Program-made: the position numbers and the translations under genes
Part shown: piece by piece, positions 11,549 to 22,337 of the stretch
Layout of the letters: each line of letters begins with the position of its first letter
Position numbering within the stretch: the first letter of the stretch is position 1
Notes under the pieces: generated by a model
Databases searched by the model: none
Told to the model about the DNA's origin: nothing
The model's input: only the letters and a program-made list of their open reading frames with translations
Source: Tritrichomonas musculus
Lineage: Eukaryota > Parabasalia > Tritrichomonadida > Tritrichomonadidae
Reading direction: 5' to 3'
Assembly: GCA_039105265.1 (NCBI GenBank)
Contig: JAPFFF010000009.1
Span: 3,720,001 to 3,784,000 of the forward strand
Length of the DNA stretch: 64,000 nt

Positions 11549-12450
11549 AGGTGTGTGCGCGTCAAAAAATTTAATTTTGCTATATATTAAAATATATTAT
11601 TATATATTATATATACATTATATATATGCCATTTTTTCTAGAATATTTTTCGAAAATTAAGCTATAAAAACAAATTTTAATTTGAATGGTTTATTTCTTT
11701 TATTAAATTTTTATCATCTGCACTAAAATTAGTTGAATTCAACTAATTTTTTATATTAAAATGTTTTTTCTAATTATATACTATATATATGACCATAAAT
11801 TACGATTGAATTTTATGATTGGGAAAAAATTATTAGAATGAATTCTGAATATGAAAATATTGATTTCCAAAATCAAATAATTTAAATTTTATTCGTGTTA
11901 GAATTGTTAAATAAAGCAGTTATTATATTCATATTTTTAATTTAAAGTTGTTTTTTTAAAAGAATTGAATTGAATGGTTTATTTTTTAACGTAAGTAAAA
12001 TCAATTCAAATACAAATGCTCAATCCTAGCTAAATTGTCGAAAAATTTTTTCGATTTTTTTTGATATGTTTACGGATACACTCTATTCTACAAAATAAAC
12101 GATAGTTCTTCCTTGAAGCTTATTCTGGTTAAAAAAAGTTTCTTAAAATGAATCTTTTTTTCCAATAGTTTTTTCTAAATATCAATCATTTGCAAATAAA
12201 ATTTCATTATTTCTAAACAATAATGGCTTATATATATAATTATCATAATTAATTATAACTCTTTTTGATGATAAGAGAGAAAAAGCTGTTTCAATTTTTT
12301 TCGCAATCTCCATCAATTTCTTTCCATTCTCAACATAATTGAATTTTTATATTAATTTTTATATGCATATGTATAATTTTAAAAAATATTAAAAATTTAA
12401 CAATAATTTATCAAGATATAAAAATGTGTCAAAAACGCTCACACACCTTT
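11549..12450. mobile_element. MULE-like non-autonomous element (902 bp)
   Basis: The ends are aggtgtgtgcgcgtcaaaaa and the complement of aggtgtgtgagcgtttttga. A perfect 10-bp target duplication, caaataaaag (11539-11548 and 12451-12460), flanks it. Removing it restores the reading frame of the UBL-UBA gene tail. The interior is non-coding AT-rich DNA. The 10-bp duplication suggests the Mutator superfamily. Confidence 0.75.
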
Positions 12451-13683
12451 CAAATAAAAGTGAAAAAAATCCACCAAATTTCATTTCAGCAAAAATTTCA
12501 ATTGCTGATGGAAATAATAAAGCCAATCACAAGTTTATTAATGATGTTAATAATAACACCAACATAAGCAACTTAAAAACAGGTAATAAAGTGGGCATCA
12601 ACGAATCAAACAAAAAAATTATTGGTAACAAAACAAAAAATACTGAAAGCAAGAATGTAATCACTAATGCCAAAAGCAATGATAACAAAAATACAATTTG
12701 TGCAGAAAAAGCAAACAGTAATGAAAAAGTTAGTAGTAATAAATATTGCATAAAATCATTCAACAACGAAACCAATACATTAAACAAACCAAACAATAGT
12801 TTTAATGACAATAAATTTGGGAAATGGAGTTTCACGATGAAGCAAATAAACAATGATAAAGGAAAAGATGAAATTAAGCAAGTAAACAATAGTAATAATA
12901 ATGATGACAAAAAAAAAATCAGTGCTGATAATACTAATAACAAACAACTGACAAATACACAAGAAGATAATAAATCCAGTGTCAATAAATTAACTAATGA
13001 CAGCAATAGCTTAAATACAAAAATGCATTTACATAAAACATTCACCAAAACAGATCAAAATGAGCCAAAATGTGATAATAATTGCACTAGTTTTAGTTTT
13101 TACCAAAAAAATTGGTTAATGAATGACAATAATAACACTAGCAATAGTTTAAGTACTAGCAAATTGATAGGTGTATTGAATAATTCGATTAATGAAAGTC
13201 AATCATTAAACAATCCTAATCGAAAAAAAAACTTTCCTCATGGGCCATTAGCAAAAATGGTGCAGACAACAACTCTTCTGACATTAAAACTTGCAAATGG
13301 GGAAATGGACTTAATAGTAATTATAATTCTAGCAATAGTTTTGGTTGGAAAAAAGCTCTGGATTCGGAAAAAGATTCAAATGCAAATACTTGTCAAAAGT
13401 ATACTTTTTGCTGGGGTAAATCTAGTTGTGTTGAAAATCCAAAATAATTTGCTGGATAACCATTTTTTTTTAGAATCAATTAATGCAATTAATTGTTTAT
13501 TTAAAAAGTATATATATAAATATATTTGTTTTTGTTTTCTTTTATATTATCAAGAAAAAATTTTGCTAAATTCATCTTTATTATTCAGATATTTGTAATA
13601 TTTATAAATGGAAATATTGAATTCATAAATGCTCAAATAAAACTTTTTCTAATAATATTCTCAGTTTTTGTTCAAAGAAAACA

Positions 13684-15034
13684 ATGTCTCAGGAGATTAT
13701 TAACTATTCGCTTTGTCCAGATAATTTTAAAAGAATTCCGCTTCAGAAATATCATTGTGATTTTACTATTTTTTTAAATGGAACACCATATAAAACTAAT
13801 CGGATCATTGCTGATCTTTTATCACCTAAAATAATCAAATTACATTTTATTGATGAATCGATTAATGAATTTTATATAAATATCAATAACAGCAAAATTT
13901 GGAAGAAAAAATCAACCTCGAAAGATTATTTTGAAGATTTTATAACAAACGCAACATCTTCTGACATTAAATTGGATATAAAACAGCAAATGTATTACAT
14001 AGATTATTTTTACCATTTAGGTAACACAGATGAATGTATACACCTTCAAAAAAATATTTTATCAGAAATAACGATAGAAAATTTAATTGACCTTTTATTT
14101 CACCTTACCGAAATTGAAAATGAAACGCATCAAAAATTTGAATCGGCTATTGAACCAATTCAAAAATTAATTAAATTTGTATCAAATCATTTTGAATTTA
14201 TTGACAAAGAAAAAATGACAAAATTAAATTTTGATGTGCTTGAAGAAATCATTCGAAATCCATCATTGAAATTGAAAGACGAAGATTCTTTACTCAAATT
14301 CATTTTAACGTTATATAAGATTGATAATTCATATTCAAGTTTATTTGAATATGTTCAATTTAACAATTTAAGTAATGAAATGTTTTATACGTTTATTAAT
14401 TCAATTGAATTTTCAGTCATCAATTCAAAAATTTGGGAATCAATTTCACCACGAATTATTTCTCAAAATCAAAAAACAAGTTTCACATATGAAAACATAA
14501 TTCGATACTTCATCAGCATCAAAGAATTCAACTACAATAAAGATAATAAATTCAATTGAATTCTCAAATTTTTGTCAGATAAAACAAATGGAAACATTAA
14601 CGATAACGGGACGATCAAAATCACCTCAAATTCAATACATAACGATAGTTGTCATCCAAAGAACCTTGTTGATTTTTCAGACATGAACGTTTATCAATCA
14701 AAAGACGATAGTGATGCAATCATCTGCTTCGATTTTAAAATCGATGTTCGTTCAATTGTCGAGTTATTCGATTCGTTCATGCAACAGCAACAATAACGGA
14801 GCTCATCTGAAAAACTGGGTCATTGAAGTTTTAAATGATGGAAAGGAATGGATAGAAGTTGACAGAAACGAAAACAGTTCTGTTTTGAGAGGACCTAATC
14901 AAAGTGTCAATTTCAATGTCGTTCAACATATGAACGATTTTTTCAGATTTATTCGATTAAGACAAACAGGAAACAGTTGGTGTTACATGGGTAAGAACAA
15001 TTACTTGACTCTGTGTCATATTGAATTTTATTGA
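13684..15034 (+). pseudogene. BTB-like / F5/8 type C (discoidin) domain protein gene, decayed
   Basis: The ATG at 13684 opens MSQEIINYSLCPDNFKRIPLQKYHCDFTIFLNGTPYKTNRIIADLLSPKI, the BTB-like N-terminus of a large trichomonad family. An all-helical middle follows. The C-terminal part carries a discoidin-like domain: DNGTIKITSNSI, NLVDFSDMNVYQSKDDSDAIICFDFK, QLSSYSIRSCN, HLKNWVIEVLNDGKEWIEVD, FFRFIRLRQTGNSWCYM and a final IEFY. An in-frame TGA at 14557-14559 lies where the family has Gly, and a one-base frame change lies near 14745. The family is probably intracellular, with carbohydrate or partner binding by the discoidin fold; that is inference. The age appears modest because only two defects are seen over 450 codons. 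Confidence 0.75.
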
Positions 15035-15179
15035 AAACTTAAGTACTCTTCTTGATTTGATTCAAAAAGTGATAAAATATTTTAAATATATAACTAATAA
15101 AGCATTTTTTCTCCTTTCTAATATATATTAACTATAATTTTTCTATAAAATTGAAACAAATAATTCTGTATCACATAAA

Positions 15180-15527
15180 AAGAACAAATCTGCCTCACAA
15201 TTAGTTAAACCAAAAGATGCTACATAAAAAACACTTGCATTCCTTTCTAGCCATGAAAAAGCATCAATTTGTTTCCGTGTTCGTCTTCAACAACCACATC
15301 TTAAAGCTCAATCAGAAAAATAAGAAGTTGTTTTAGACTTACTTGTTAAATATGCTGATGAAAAGAACTTTGATAAAATCATGAATGATACACAATCCAA
15401 AATTACCCCAGAATATACTTCAATTTTTGAAGTAATTTTTTGAGTAATTCATAGAGTTAATTTAAATGTCATTACTAAGCTTATATTATGTGCTAAAGTT
15501 GACTTGAATAAGCAATCAAAAAGTTGA
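15180..15527 (+). pseudogene. Unidentified decayed coding fragment
   Basis: One frame reads about 115 codons with only three internal stops and protein-like composition: KNKSASQLVKPKDAT, KTLAFLSSHEKASICFRVRLQQPHLKAQSEK, EVVLDLLVKYADEKNFDKIMNDTQSKITPEYTSIFEVIF, VIHRVNLNVITKLILCAKVDLNKQSKS. Two of the stops are TAA in contexts that could have been Gln. The family is not recognised. It lies between the BTB-F5/8C and kinase remnants. Confidence 0.35.
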
Positions 15528-15712
15528 TATAAACTTCTGACTATTGAATGATTTACTAGAAACATTTTCTCTTATAATTAAAATGATTTAAGTAAATAGA
15601 ATTTGTGAGAAAAACTTATTGTTTAACTTATAAAAAAACAGTTTAATATTTCGATTATTTTTAACATTATTATGAATTAAGATAATACTTGTTTCTTGTA
15701 TTGATTAATCAT

Positions 15713-17410
15713 TTATGAAGTCAAATTGAAGTTGTTCTTTTCCAGAATATCACAAATAATTTCAAATGTTGGGCGTCTTTTAATGTAATCGAACCAGCAA
15801 GATCCAATCAATTATTGTACAAGAAGTGGAAATTCTTTGAGTGTGGTTTCATTTTTAACCTCTGAGATTTCACCTCCACTCAAAATGAAGTAAGAAATGA
15901 CACCAAATGAGTAAACATCATCCATTTCTTTAGATTGTTCTTCATCATTTGTTATTATTTGTGAGTTTTCAAATCTTCCGATTTTGATGATTCTATCTTC
16001 TGAAATGTGAATGTTTGATGGATTCAAATTTTGATGAACGATTTTTCGTGAATGAATGTATTTCATTGCTCTTGCAATTTGATAAATTGAAAACACTTGT
16101 TGAACTTTGGATAACATTTTTTTTCATCACTTCTTCTAAATTCAGTGGAAAATATTCAAGAAGAATTGATGGTGGAAGTTCTTTATCGTCAATGATTAAG
16201 CGGTGAGCTTTTTGAATGTTTGGATGTTGAAGCATATTCATGATTTCAAACTCATCAAGCAATCTTTGAAGATTATCTTTTTTGATATTTTTATTATTTA
16301 TTTATTTCAATTCATACACTTTTTGAATCAAAACTTTGATTTACTTCGCCAACTTTTTCTAAACTTCCAATTGATTCTGTATCAATATTATCAAAAGGGT
16401 AAATAAATTGTTGTTGTTGAGCATTTGATAGAATTTGCTTAATTTTTTTTATTTCTACTTTTATTCCATTTATTATATTGCATTTCTTTTCACTCTTCTC
16501 GTTCAATTTTCTCTTCAATTCTTCATTTTCTATCTTCAAAATTATTAATTGCGACGAAATTTCTTTATTTCTTGGTATTTCATCATGTTGTTTATGAATA
16601 AAATTATTTTTTATCTGCTTTTTAATTAGAAATGAATTATGTGTTCTATTTGATTCTTGCTTTTGTGATTGCTCTTTAGTGTCATTTTTTGAGTCTTTAC
16701 TTAATTTATTTTCTGAAATTATATTAAATATTTGATGAAATGTTGTTTGATTTTTCATAAAATTCATTGTTTGAAATTGTGTTATAGAGGTGTCATTAAG
16801 TTCATGAATTTTATATAACTTGATCAATTTCAAATTAATTTGAAATTTTATTTAATTATTATATAATATAATCTATAAACAATATAATTATATCATTAAA
16901 AGTTAATCGATCTATTGCTATCGGTCTTTAATTGAAAATGAAAAATCACCACTTTGTTTTTATACTATTAAGATCATGAACTCAAAATTCAAGATATTTT
17001 GGTTTTCATATAAAATTATAAATATAATTGTAATTAACTCATATGGATATTTTATAAGGAATATATTTTTTTGATAAATCCTTAAAAACAAAATTAAAAA
17101 TTGAGATTTTTTTAAAAACGGTGATATGATTATTTTTTGATTTTGATTTTTTTTAAGAATAAAACAAAATCTAATAAGCAATATTTACAAATTTATTGAA
17201 TTATTTTAATTTTCATTATAATTAATAAATAGAATAGATGATAAAGTTTATTAAAATAAATGAAATTCAATATCCTTTTAGATATTCATAGAGTTATAAA
17301 AAATTCACGAACTTAATGACACCCCTATACTTTCATTAATCTTGGTTTTAAGTAGTGAAATTATTTGTTCATTGTTGGTTAATTCAATAGGTGTTCTTCA
17401 TAAAATAAAA
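15713..17410 (-). pseudogene. Coiled-coil protein kinase-like gene, decayed and interrupted by a MITE
   Basis: The order in the minus direction is as follows. First comes a coiled-coil start (PIELTNNEQIISLLKTKINES, about 17385-17330). A TA-flanked MITE (16785-17327) follows, then a Lys/Asn/Glu-rich coiled coil (about 16780-16430), a GxxxxVGEVNQS region, and the kinase N-lobe (LLDEFEIMNMLQHPNIQK, LPPSILLEYFPLNLEEVM). The C-lobe follows in another frame (QIARAMKYIHSRKIVHQNLNPSNIHISEDRIIKIGRFENS, EEQSKEMDDVYSFGVISYFILSGG). After an in-frame TAA it ends with LIGSCWFDYIKRRPTFEIICDILEKNN. The HRD motif is HQN and the DFG position reads GRF, so even the ancestor may have been a pseudokinase. There are at least two frame changes and one in-frame stop. 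Removing the MITE keeps the coiled-coil frame. Confidence 0.65.
16785..17327. mobile_element. Mariner-type MITE (543 bp) with TA duplication
   Basis: The ends are tagaggtgtcattaagttca and the complement of taggggtgtcattaagttcg (about 28-bp imperfect inverted repeats). They are flanked by TA at 16783-16784 and 17328-17329. The interior is AT-rich and carries 'atcaccacttt' and 'cggtgatat' motifs resembling the terminal motif of the mariner at 7052-8520, so the two may share a transposase lineage. It lies inside the coiled-coil kinase gene. Confidence 0.75.
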
Positions 17411-17449
17411 TATGTTGACCATGAAAATGAAATTCAAACTTGATTTATT

Positions 17450-20400
17450 TTAAAATAAAATTTTATTTTTAATGTTAACATCAATGTTTTTGCATTTAAT
17501 CAGAAGTCGGATAATTTCAATATTTCCTTTTGAAGAAGCTAAATGTAATGCTGTTATTTTTAATTTATTTCAAAACATCATGAAATACAATTCAAAACAC
17601 GATTATAATATTTATTTTAAATTTCATTCAATGTTTTGATTTTAAATTATATTCAATGTTTTGATTTTAAATTTTATTCAATGTTTTGATTTTAAATTTC
17701 ATTCAATGTTTTGAATTTAAATGTAATTCAATGTTTTGATTTTAAATGTAATTCAATGTTTTGATTTTAAATGTAATTCAATGTTTTGATTTTAAATAGT
17801 ATAAATATCGTTGGTAAAATATTTAGAATGTTGACATCAATTTTATCATTCGATAATAAAAGTTGAATGATTTCAATGTTTTCTTTTTCAACTGCATGAT
17901 AAAGTGCTGTTTTATTAATTCTTGATATAATTTTATTCAATATTTTGATTTTTAATTTCATTCAATATTTTGATTTTAAATGTTATTCAATGTTTTGATT
18001 TTAAATCCAATTCAATATTTTGATTTTAAATGTAATTCAATGTTTTGATTTTAAATAATATAAATATTGTGGGTAAAATATTTAGAATATTGACATTAAT
18101 TTTATCATTCGATAATAAAAGTTGAATGATTTCAATATTTTCTTTTTCAACTGCATAATAAAGTGCTGTTTTATTAATTTATGATATAATTTTATTCAAT
18201 GTTTTGATTTTAAATTTTATTCAATGTTTTGATTTTAAATTCCATTCAATGTTTTGATTTTAAATTGCATTCAATGTTTTGATTTTGAATTCCATTCAAT
18301 GTTTTGATTTTAAATGACATTCAATGTTTTGATTTTAAATAGTATAAATATTGCTGGTAAAATATTTAGAATATTGACATTAATTTTATCATTCGATAAT
18401 AAAAGTTGAATAATTTCAATGTTTTCTTTTTTAACTGCATAATACAGTGCTGTTTTATTAATTCTTGATATAATTTCATTCAATGTTTTGATTTTGAATT
18501 TCATTCAATATTTTGATTTTAAATGTAATTCAATGTTTTGATTTTAAATAATATAAATATTGTGGGTAAAATATTTAGAATATTGACATTAATTTTATCA
18601 TTCGATAATAAAAGTTGAATGATTTCAATATTTTCTTTTTCAACTGCATGATAAAGTGCTGTTTTATTAATTTATGATATAATTCCATTCAATGTTTTGA
18701 TTTTATATTGCATTCAATGTTTTGATTTTAAATTCCATTCAATGTTTTGATTTTAAATTCCATTCAATGTTTTGATTTTAAATTCCATTCAATGTTTTGA
18801 TTTTAAATTCCATTCAATGTTTTGATTTTAAATTCCATTCAATGTTTTGATTTTAAATTCCATTCAATGTTTTGATTTTAAATTCCATTCAATGTTTTGA
18901 TTTTAAATTCCATTCAATGTTTTGATTTTAAATTTCATTTAATGTTTTGATTTTAAATCGTATAAATATTGCTGGTAAAATATTTAGAATATTGACATCA
19001 ATTTTATCATTCGATAATAAAAGCTGAATGATTTCAATGTTTTCTTCCTCAACTGCATGATAAAGTGCTGTTTTATTAATTCTTGATATAATTCCATTCA
19101 ATGTTTTGATTTTAAATTAGATTTAATGTTTTGATTTTAAATTTCATTCAATGTTTTGATTTTAAATTGTATTGAATAATATATTGCTAATTTTGTTAAT
19201 ATCATTATATATGTTTTTCAAATAACCTTCTATCAAATAGTAACCATAAATTGCAATGAAAGACATATTGTTAATTTCGTTAATATTAATATCTATATTT
19301 TTAAGTAGGTTTTTTGCTATTGGATAGTAGCCATAATGGCAAAAATCGATAAATGAAAATTTTTTGATTTTTTCTTTTTGAAGGAAAATAAAATTGTAGT
19401 ATTCAAGTGGCTGAATTAAAGTATCTCGCTCGTTTTCTTCCTCGTTTTGTAACAAATTATTTTGGATATAGTTTGTAATATCGTTGTGATGGCACTTCAT
19501 TGATTCTTTGTAACATTCCAAATACGACACAACTTCATTTCTTGAACCATTTTTTCTAATTTTTGGTTCGATATGATTTTCTTCAAGTCGATGAATGAGT
19601 TCTGGATTTTGACCATGAATCACGAAAAGCCACAATGATTGTGTTAATTCAACTCCATTCATTTGTAAATATTGGAATATTTGAATTGATCCAAAAAATG
19701 CTGCATATTCAATTAATGTCACTCCATCAACATCATCATAGTCATTTCGAAAATTATTTGAAACTAGTCGTTTTTTGAGTAAAAATAAATTTGTCTCATA
19801 AATTGATGCTTGTATCTTTGAATTAAGCGAAGTGTTGTTTTTATTGACATATATAATAAATTCTATAACATTATCATCTCGAATCATTTTGCAAATATAA
19901 CTCTCATTTTCACCGATTTTTCGGTTTTCGTCATAATTATCTGGTAAATCGTCTTTGTAAATTTCATCAATCCAATTTTCTTTGTTTTGATTATTTTCAT
20001 TTTTTGGAAACCATTTTTCATCCTTAAATTGCATGATTTGATCTTTAAAAAACTGTGGATATTTCATATCAATGTAATCTTCTGTTGTAACAATCTTTTT
20101 GGTAATATATTTATCAAAAATCATTATTTTTTGTTCAATAAGAAATAGAAGAATCCTTTTATTACTCTTGAATATATTGAATATTTCGATATTTTTGTAA
20201 TACTTTTTGATATCTTTTTGGAATATTTGCAAAATTTGGTCAATTTTGTCAAAAAAATTAGGGTCGTGATGGTGATTATCTGCAATTTTTGTGAGTAAAT
20301 GAAGAAATGACATCAATGTATGTTGATCCTCATGAATTCTAATTTTGTCAAAATTATCTTTGAGATTTTGGAAATTTAACTCTTTATTTTCTTCTCCTTC

Positions 20401-20469
20401 TTCTAAAAAAGCTAGAAGATCGGCTTCAATACCTTTCATTTCATCCAGGTACTTTTCAATACTCGTCAT
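17450..20469 (-). CDS. DUF3447-type ankyrin repeat protein; 3' half invaded by minisatellite
   Basis: The 5' part (20469-19162, 435 aa) is intact and begins MTSIEKYLDEMKGIEADLLAFL. It is the N-terminal helical plus DUF3447 layout common in trichomonads (LIEYAAFFGSIQIFQYLQMNGVELTQSLWLFVIHGQNPELIHRLEE...CYKESMKCHHNDITNYI). The C-terminal ankyrin units (NKTALYHAVEKENIEIIQLLLSNDKIDVNILN type) are at about 18959-19096, 18546-18686, 18339-18480, 18053-18193 and 17798-17941. A last, more diverged unit (ALHLASSKGNIEIIRLLIKCKNIDVNIKNKILF) ends at 17450. Runs of a 22-bp repeat with stop codons separate the units, so as it stands the protein ends at 19162. Either the downstream units are pseudogenised or only the 435-aa form is made. 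The role is presumably protein binding; no partner can be named. Confidence 0.7.
17600..19170. repeat. 22-bp minisatellite interleaved with ankyrin units
   Basis: The unit is attcaatgttttgatttta plus about three more bases (aat and one variable base), 22 bp in all. It is present in arrays of very different length between five similar ankyrin-encoding blocks of about 140 bp. Runs are at about 17618-17797, 17942-18052, 18194-18338, 18481-18545, 18687-18958 (the longest, about 12 copies) and 19097-19170. Twenty-two is not a multiple of three, so each copy shifts frame, and on the minus strand the runs contain stops. Confidence 0.8.
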
Positions 20470-21298
20470 TATATAAGTATAAAATAAGAAAATTTATATT
20501 CTGAAAAAGTACCTATGGAAAATTTGTTTTATTATTGAGGTACTCACGTTGAGAACTGGTTGATATATTATATTTTTTATAATTTGATATTAATTTATAA
20601 TTTATCATAAGATTAAATTATCATTTGTATTGTTTGTGTTGAGCCAATTTTCAAGATATAAATGCATTATATTTTTGTGAGTATAAATAGCAATACTTTA
20701 GAATTTTATATATTTTCAAAGTATTATAAATAAATATGATAAATTATAAATATAGTCCACTGTTAAACGCCGGCCACTTTTTTTGGTCAATATTAGACCT
20801 TATATTATCGGAATGAATTCAAAATCCAAAAAAAGAGGCCTACATTTAACACTAAAAATTAGATAGACTTTAAAATGACCATTTTCGCTCCAAAAAGTAT
20901 TCAATTTTTAAAAATTAAAAATCTGATTGAGATTGCTTCACAAAAAAATAAAGAGAGATATTTAATGAATTATATTGAATGGTTTATTTATTTATATTTG
21001 ATTATTTATATTTGTGAGATTTATTTATTTATTCTATCTTTACCAAGCTATATATTCTTTGTTTCTTACCATTATCCCTTATGTATTTGCTTCTTATTTC
21101 ATACTCTTCTGGTATCTCTTTATCATTCTTAAATCCAAAATATTGGTAGAGCTATATCTTGGAGGTTATGATCATACGGAATTAAATGCATTATAATAAT
21201 TAAATAATGGCGTATTAAAATTCTGTGATTGTATACTCATTAAGAAATTCTTAAAATAAAGACTAATTCTAGCTTAAAATAAAATAATTCGTTTAGAC
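20470..21298. other. AT-rich stretch with a small palindromic element
   Basis: No gene is supported. A roughly 100-bp imperfect palindrome at about 20757-20855 has arms actgttaaacgccggccact and the complement of agtgttaaatgtaggcctct, each followed by a T-run and gg. It may be a tiny MITE. Short open frames at 20875-21196 look accidental. Confidence 0.4.
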
Positions 21299-21601
21299 TT
21301 TTGCAAGAGAGATTGTGCCTCAGCTTTTTGAGAGAACTAATTGAAAGAAAAAATAGGAGAAAAATGGAGAATAATATTTTGAGAATATTTATGTAAATAA
21401 AAAAAATTGATGCATCTTTTTATATTTTTACATAATTTTTACCGAGACTTACATCAAAAGGAAGGATCGGTAAAAATTTTGTAACATAAAAAGATGCATT
21501 TTTTTTAACATGAATAGTCTCAGTAAATATTATTCTACTTTTTCTTCTTATTTTTTTCTATTAGTTCTCTTAAAACGCTGAGGCACAATCTCTCTTGCAA
21601 T
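21299..21601. mobile_element. Palindromic MITE (about 300 bp) in the Mutator-like transposase remnant
   Basis: The inverted repeat ends are about 38 bp long (ttgcaagagagattgtgcct... and complement). The flanks share an unusually long direct repeat, aataattcgtttagac (21283-21298 and 21602-21617). The interior is itself a palindrome (gatgcatctttttat / ataaaaagatgcat arms near 21410-21512), so the single strand would fold into one long hairpin. It has no coding content. Confidence 0.7.
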
Positions 21602-21617
21602 AATAATTCGTTTAGAC

Positions 21618-21880
21618 AACAGGAAAGAAAGCAGAAGCATAAATGAACTGAAGAGCATAATTCGGCACAATGCCCACGAAATCTATCAATCCTTCAGGAT
21701 TCTTATGTATTGCACCAGTTCCTCTTGATTGTGTAATAATTCGAATGAAGCTGATCAACTTCCCCAATGATGCTAATCTGTCGTCTCGTGTTAAATTAAA
21801 AACTATATTATAATTTCTCCGAATTCTTAGACTATTAATTGAATTTGGTAATAAATTGAACTTTTTATTAATCTGAGCCA
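21618..21880 (-). pseudogene. Mutator-like (MULE) transposase, middle part left of the Polinton
   Basis: The minus-strand reading is QINKKFNLLPNSINSLRIRRNYNIVFNLTRDDRLASLGKLISFIRII...AIHKNPEGLIDFVGIVPNYALQFIYASAFFPVV. It matches the trichomonad MULE transposase region just before the first catalytic Asp, and it stops at FPVV next to the MITE at 21299-21601. Its N-terminal part lies at 50518-51096, on the other side of the Polinton. The 5-bp agcca copies show that both parts were one continuous frame (...DAKYMA then QINKKF...) before the Polinton arrived. The catalytic domain is absent. Confidence 0.7.
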
Positions 21881-22337
21881 AGTAGTTATCCATAGGATTT
21901 TCTTACAATGACGCTTCTCTGGCATTTTGGGGGTCATTTGCACCAAAGGGGCTTAAAAACGACAAAAATAAGATCACTTTAGCGATGTTTTCATTTTCAA
22001 CAAATTTATATAAAAAATATATTTTAACACACATCAAGGTCCATACAACCCACCGAATACACTATACTATAAACAATCAATTTAAAACACCAATACGCAC
22101 ACACTACACTATTTACACACACAGAAGCCCAATATAACAATCAGCCCCAAAATGCCAGAGAATCATCATTGTAAGAAAATCCTATGGATAACTACTTATA
22201 ACCCACTACTACCACCTGATGATTAACATCAAAGGCTCTTCGAGCCCGGGACCAAGGTCCTACTACTACCAACAAAGTCTTTTACGTTTCAAAAACTTTA
22301 TTAGCTAGTAAATGTCAAGGATAAAAACATTACACCC
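21881..22337 (+). repeat. Left terminal inverted repeat of the outer Polinton
   Basis: It pairs with 50064-50517. Its outer 315 bp (21881-22195) start and end with the same 50-bp or so sequence in inverted orientation (agtagttatccataggattt...), so each Polinton end carries its own small inverted-repeat unit. The inner part contains two adjacent hairpins (22234-22260) and reaches past the first start codon of the element (22312). Confidence 0.85.
22234..22260. repeat. Double hairpin in the outer Polinton terminal repeat
   Basis: Two perfect 5-bp stems follow each other: ggctc-ttc-gagcc (22234-22246) and ggacc-aa-ggtcc (22249-22260). The same pair is preserved in the right repeat at 50137-50163. 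They lie about 50 bp before the first gene, so a role in transcription or replication is possible but unproven. Confidence 0.6.

Larger units (their letters stand above)
6622..13446 (+). pseudogene. UBL-UBA protein with Asn/Lys-rich tail, split by two transposon insertions
   Basis: Three coding blocks read as one gene. Block 1 (6622-6918) is a ubiquitin-like domain starting MNITFRDICGHSLMLPIPND. Block 2 (11241-11548) contains a UBA-like three-helix motif (DDLQQKINEISVLGFEIEDIKEALRSS...ALNSLV type, about residues 25-70 of the block). Block 3 (12451-13446) is a long Asn/Lys/Ser low-complexity tail with scattered Trp motifs (KFGKWSF, FYQKNWL, KTCKWGNG, NSFGWKK). Blocks 2 and 3 connect in frame across a 10-bp target duplication. 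A frameshift in the A-run near 13224-13232 separates the last 70 or so codons, which end ENPK at 13446. UBL-UBA proteins deliver ubiquitinated clients or bind the proteasome; that role here is inferred from domains only. The gene cannot be expressed as one protein in this allele. Confidence 0.65.

Noticed and set aside
12527-13048. Minus-strand 173-aa Leu-rich frame that looks like a membrane protein
   Set aside because: It is the complement of the Asn/Lys-rich tail of the UBL-UBA gene. AAT/AAC/AAA-rich coding always yields Leu/Phe/Val-rich shadows.
17600-19170. CRISPR array
   Set aside because: The 22-bp unit is directly tandem, and the longer 'spacers' are near-identical ankyrin-coding blocks in eukaryotic DNA, so this is a minisatellite.
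22201-22311. Bacterial-type terminators or an operon
   Set aside because: The hairpins lie in a eukaryotic Polinton terminal repeat without the T-run logic of intrinsic terminators. They are reported as structural repeats only.
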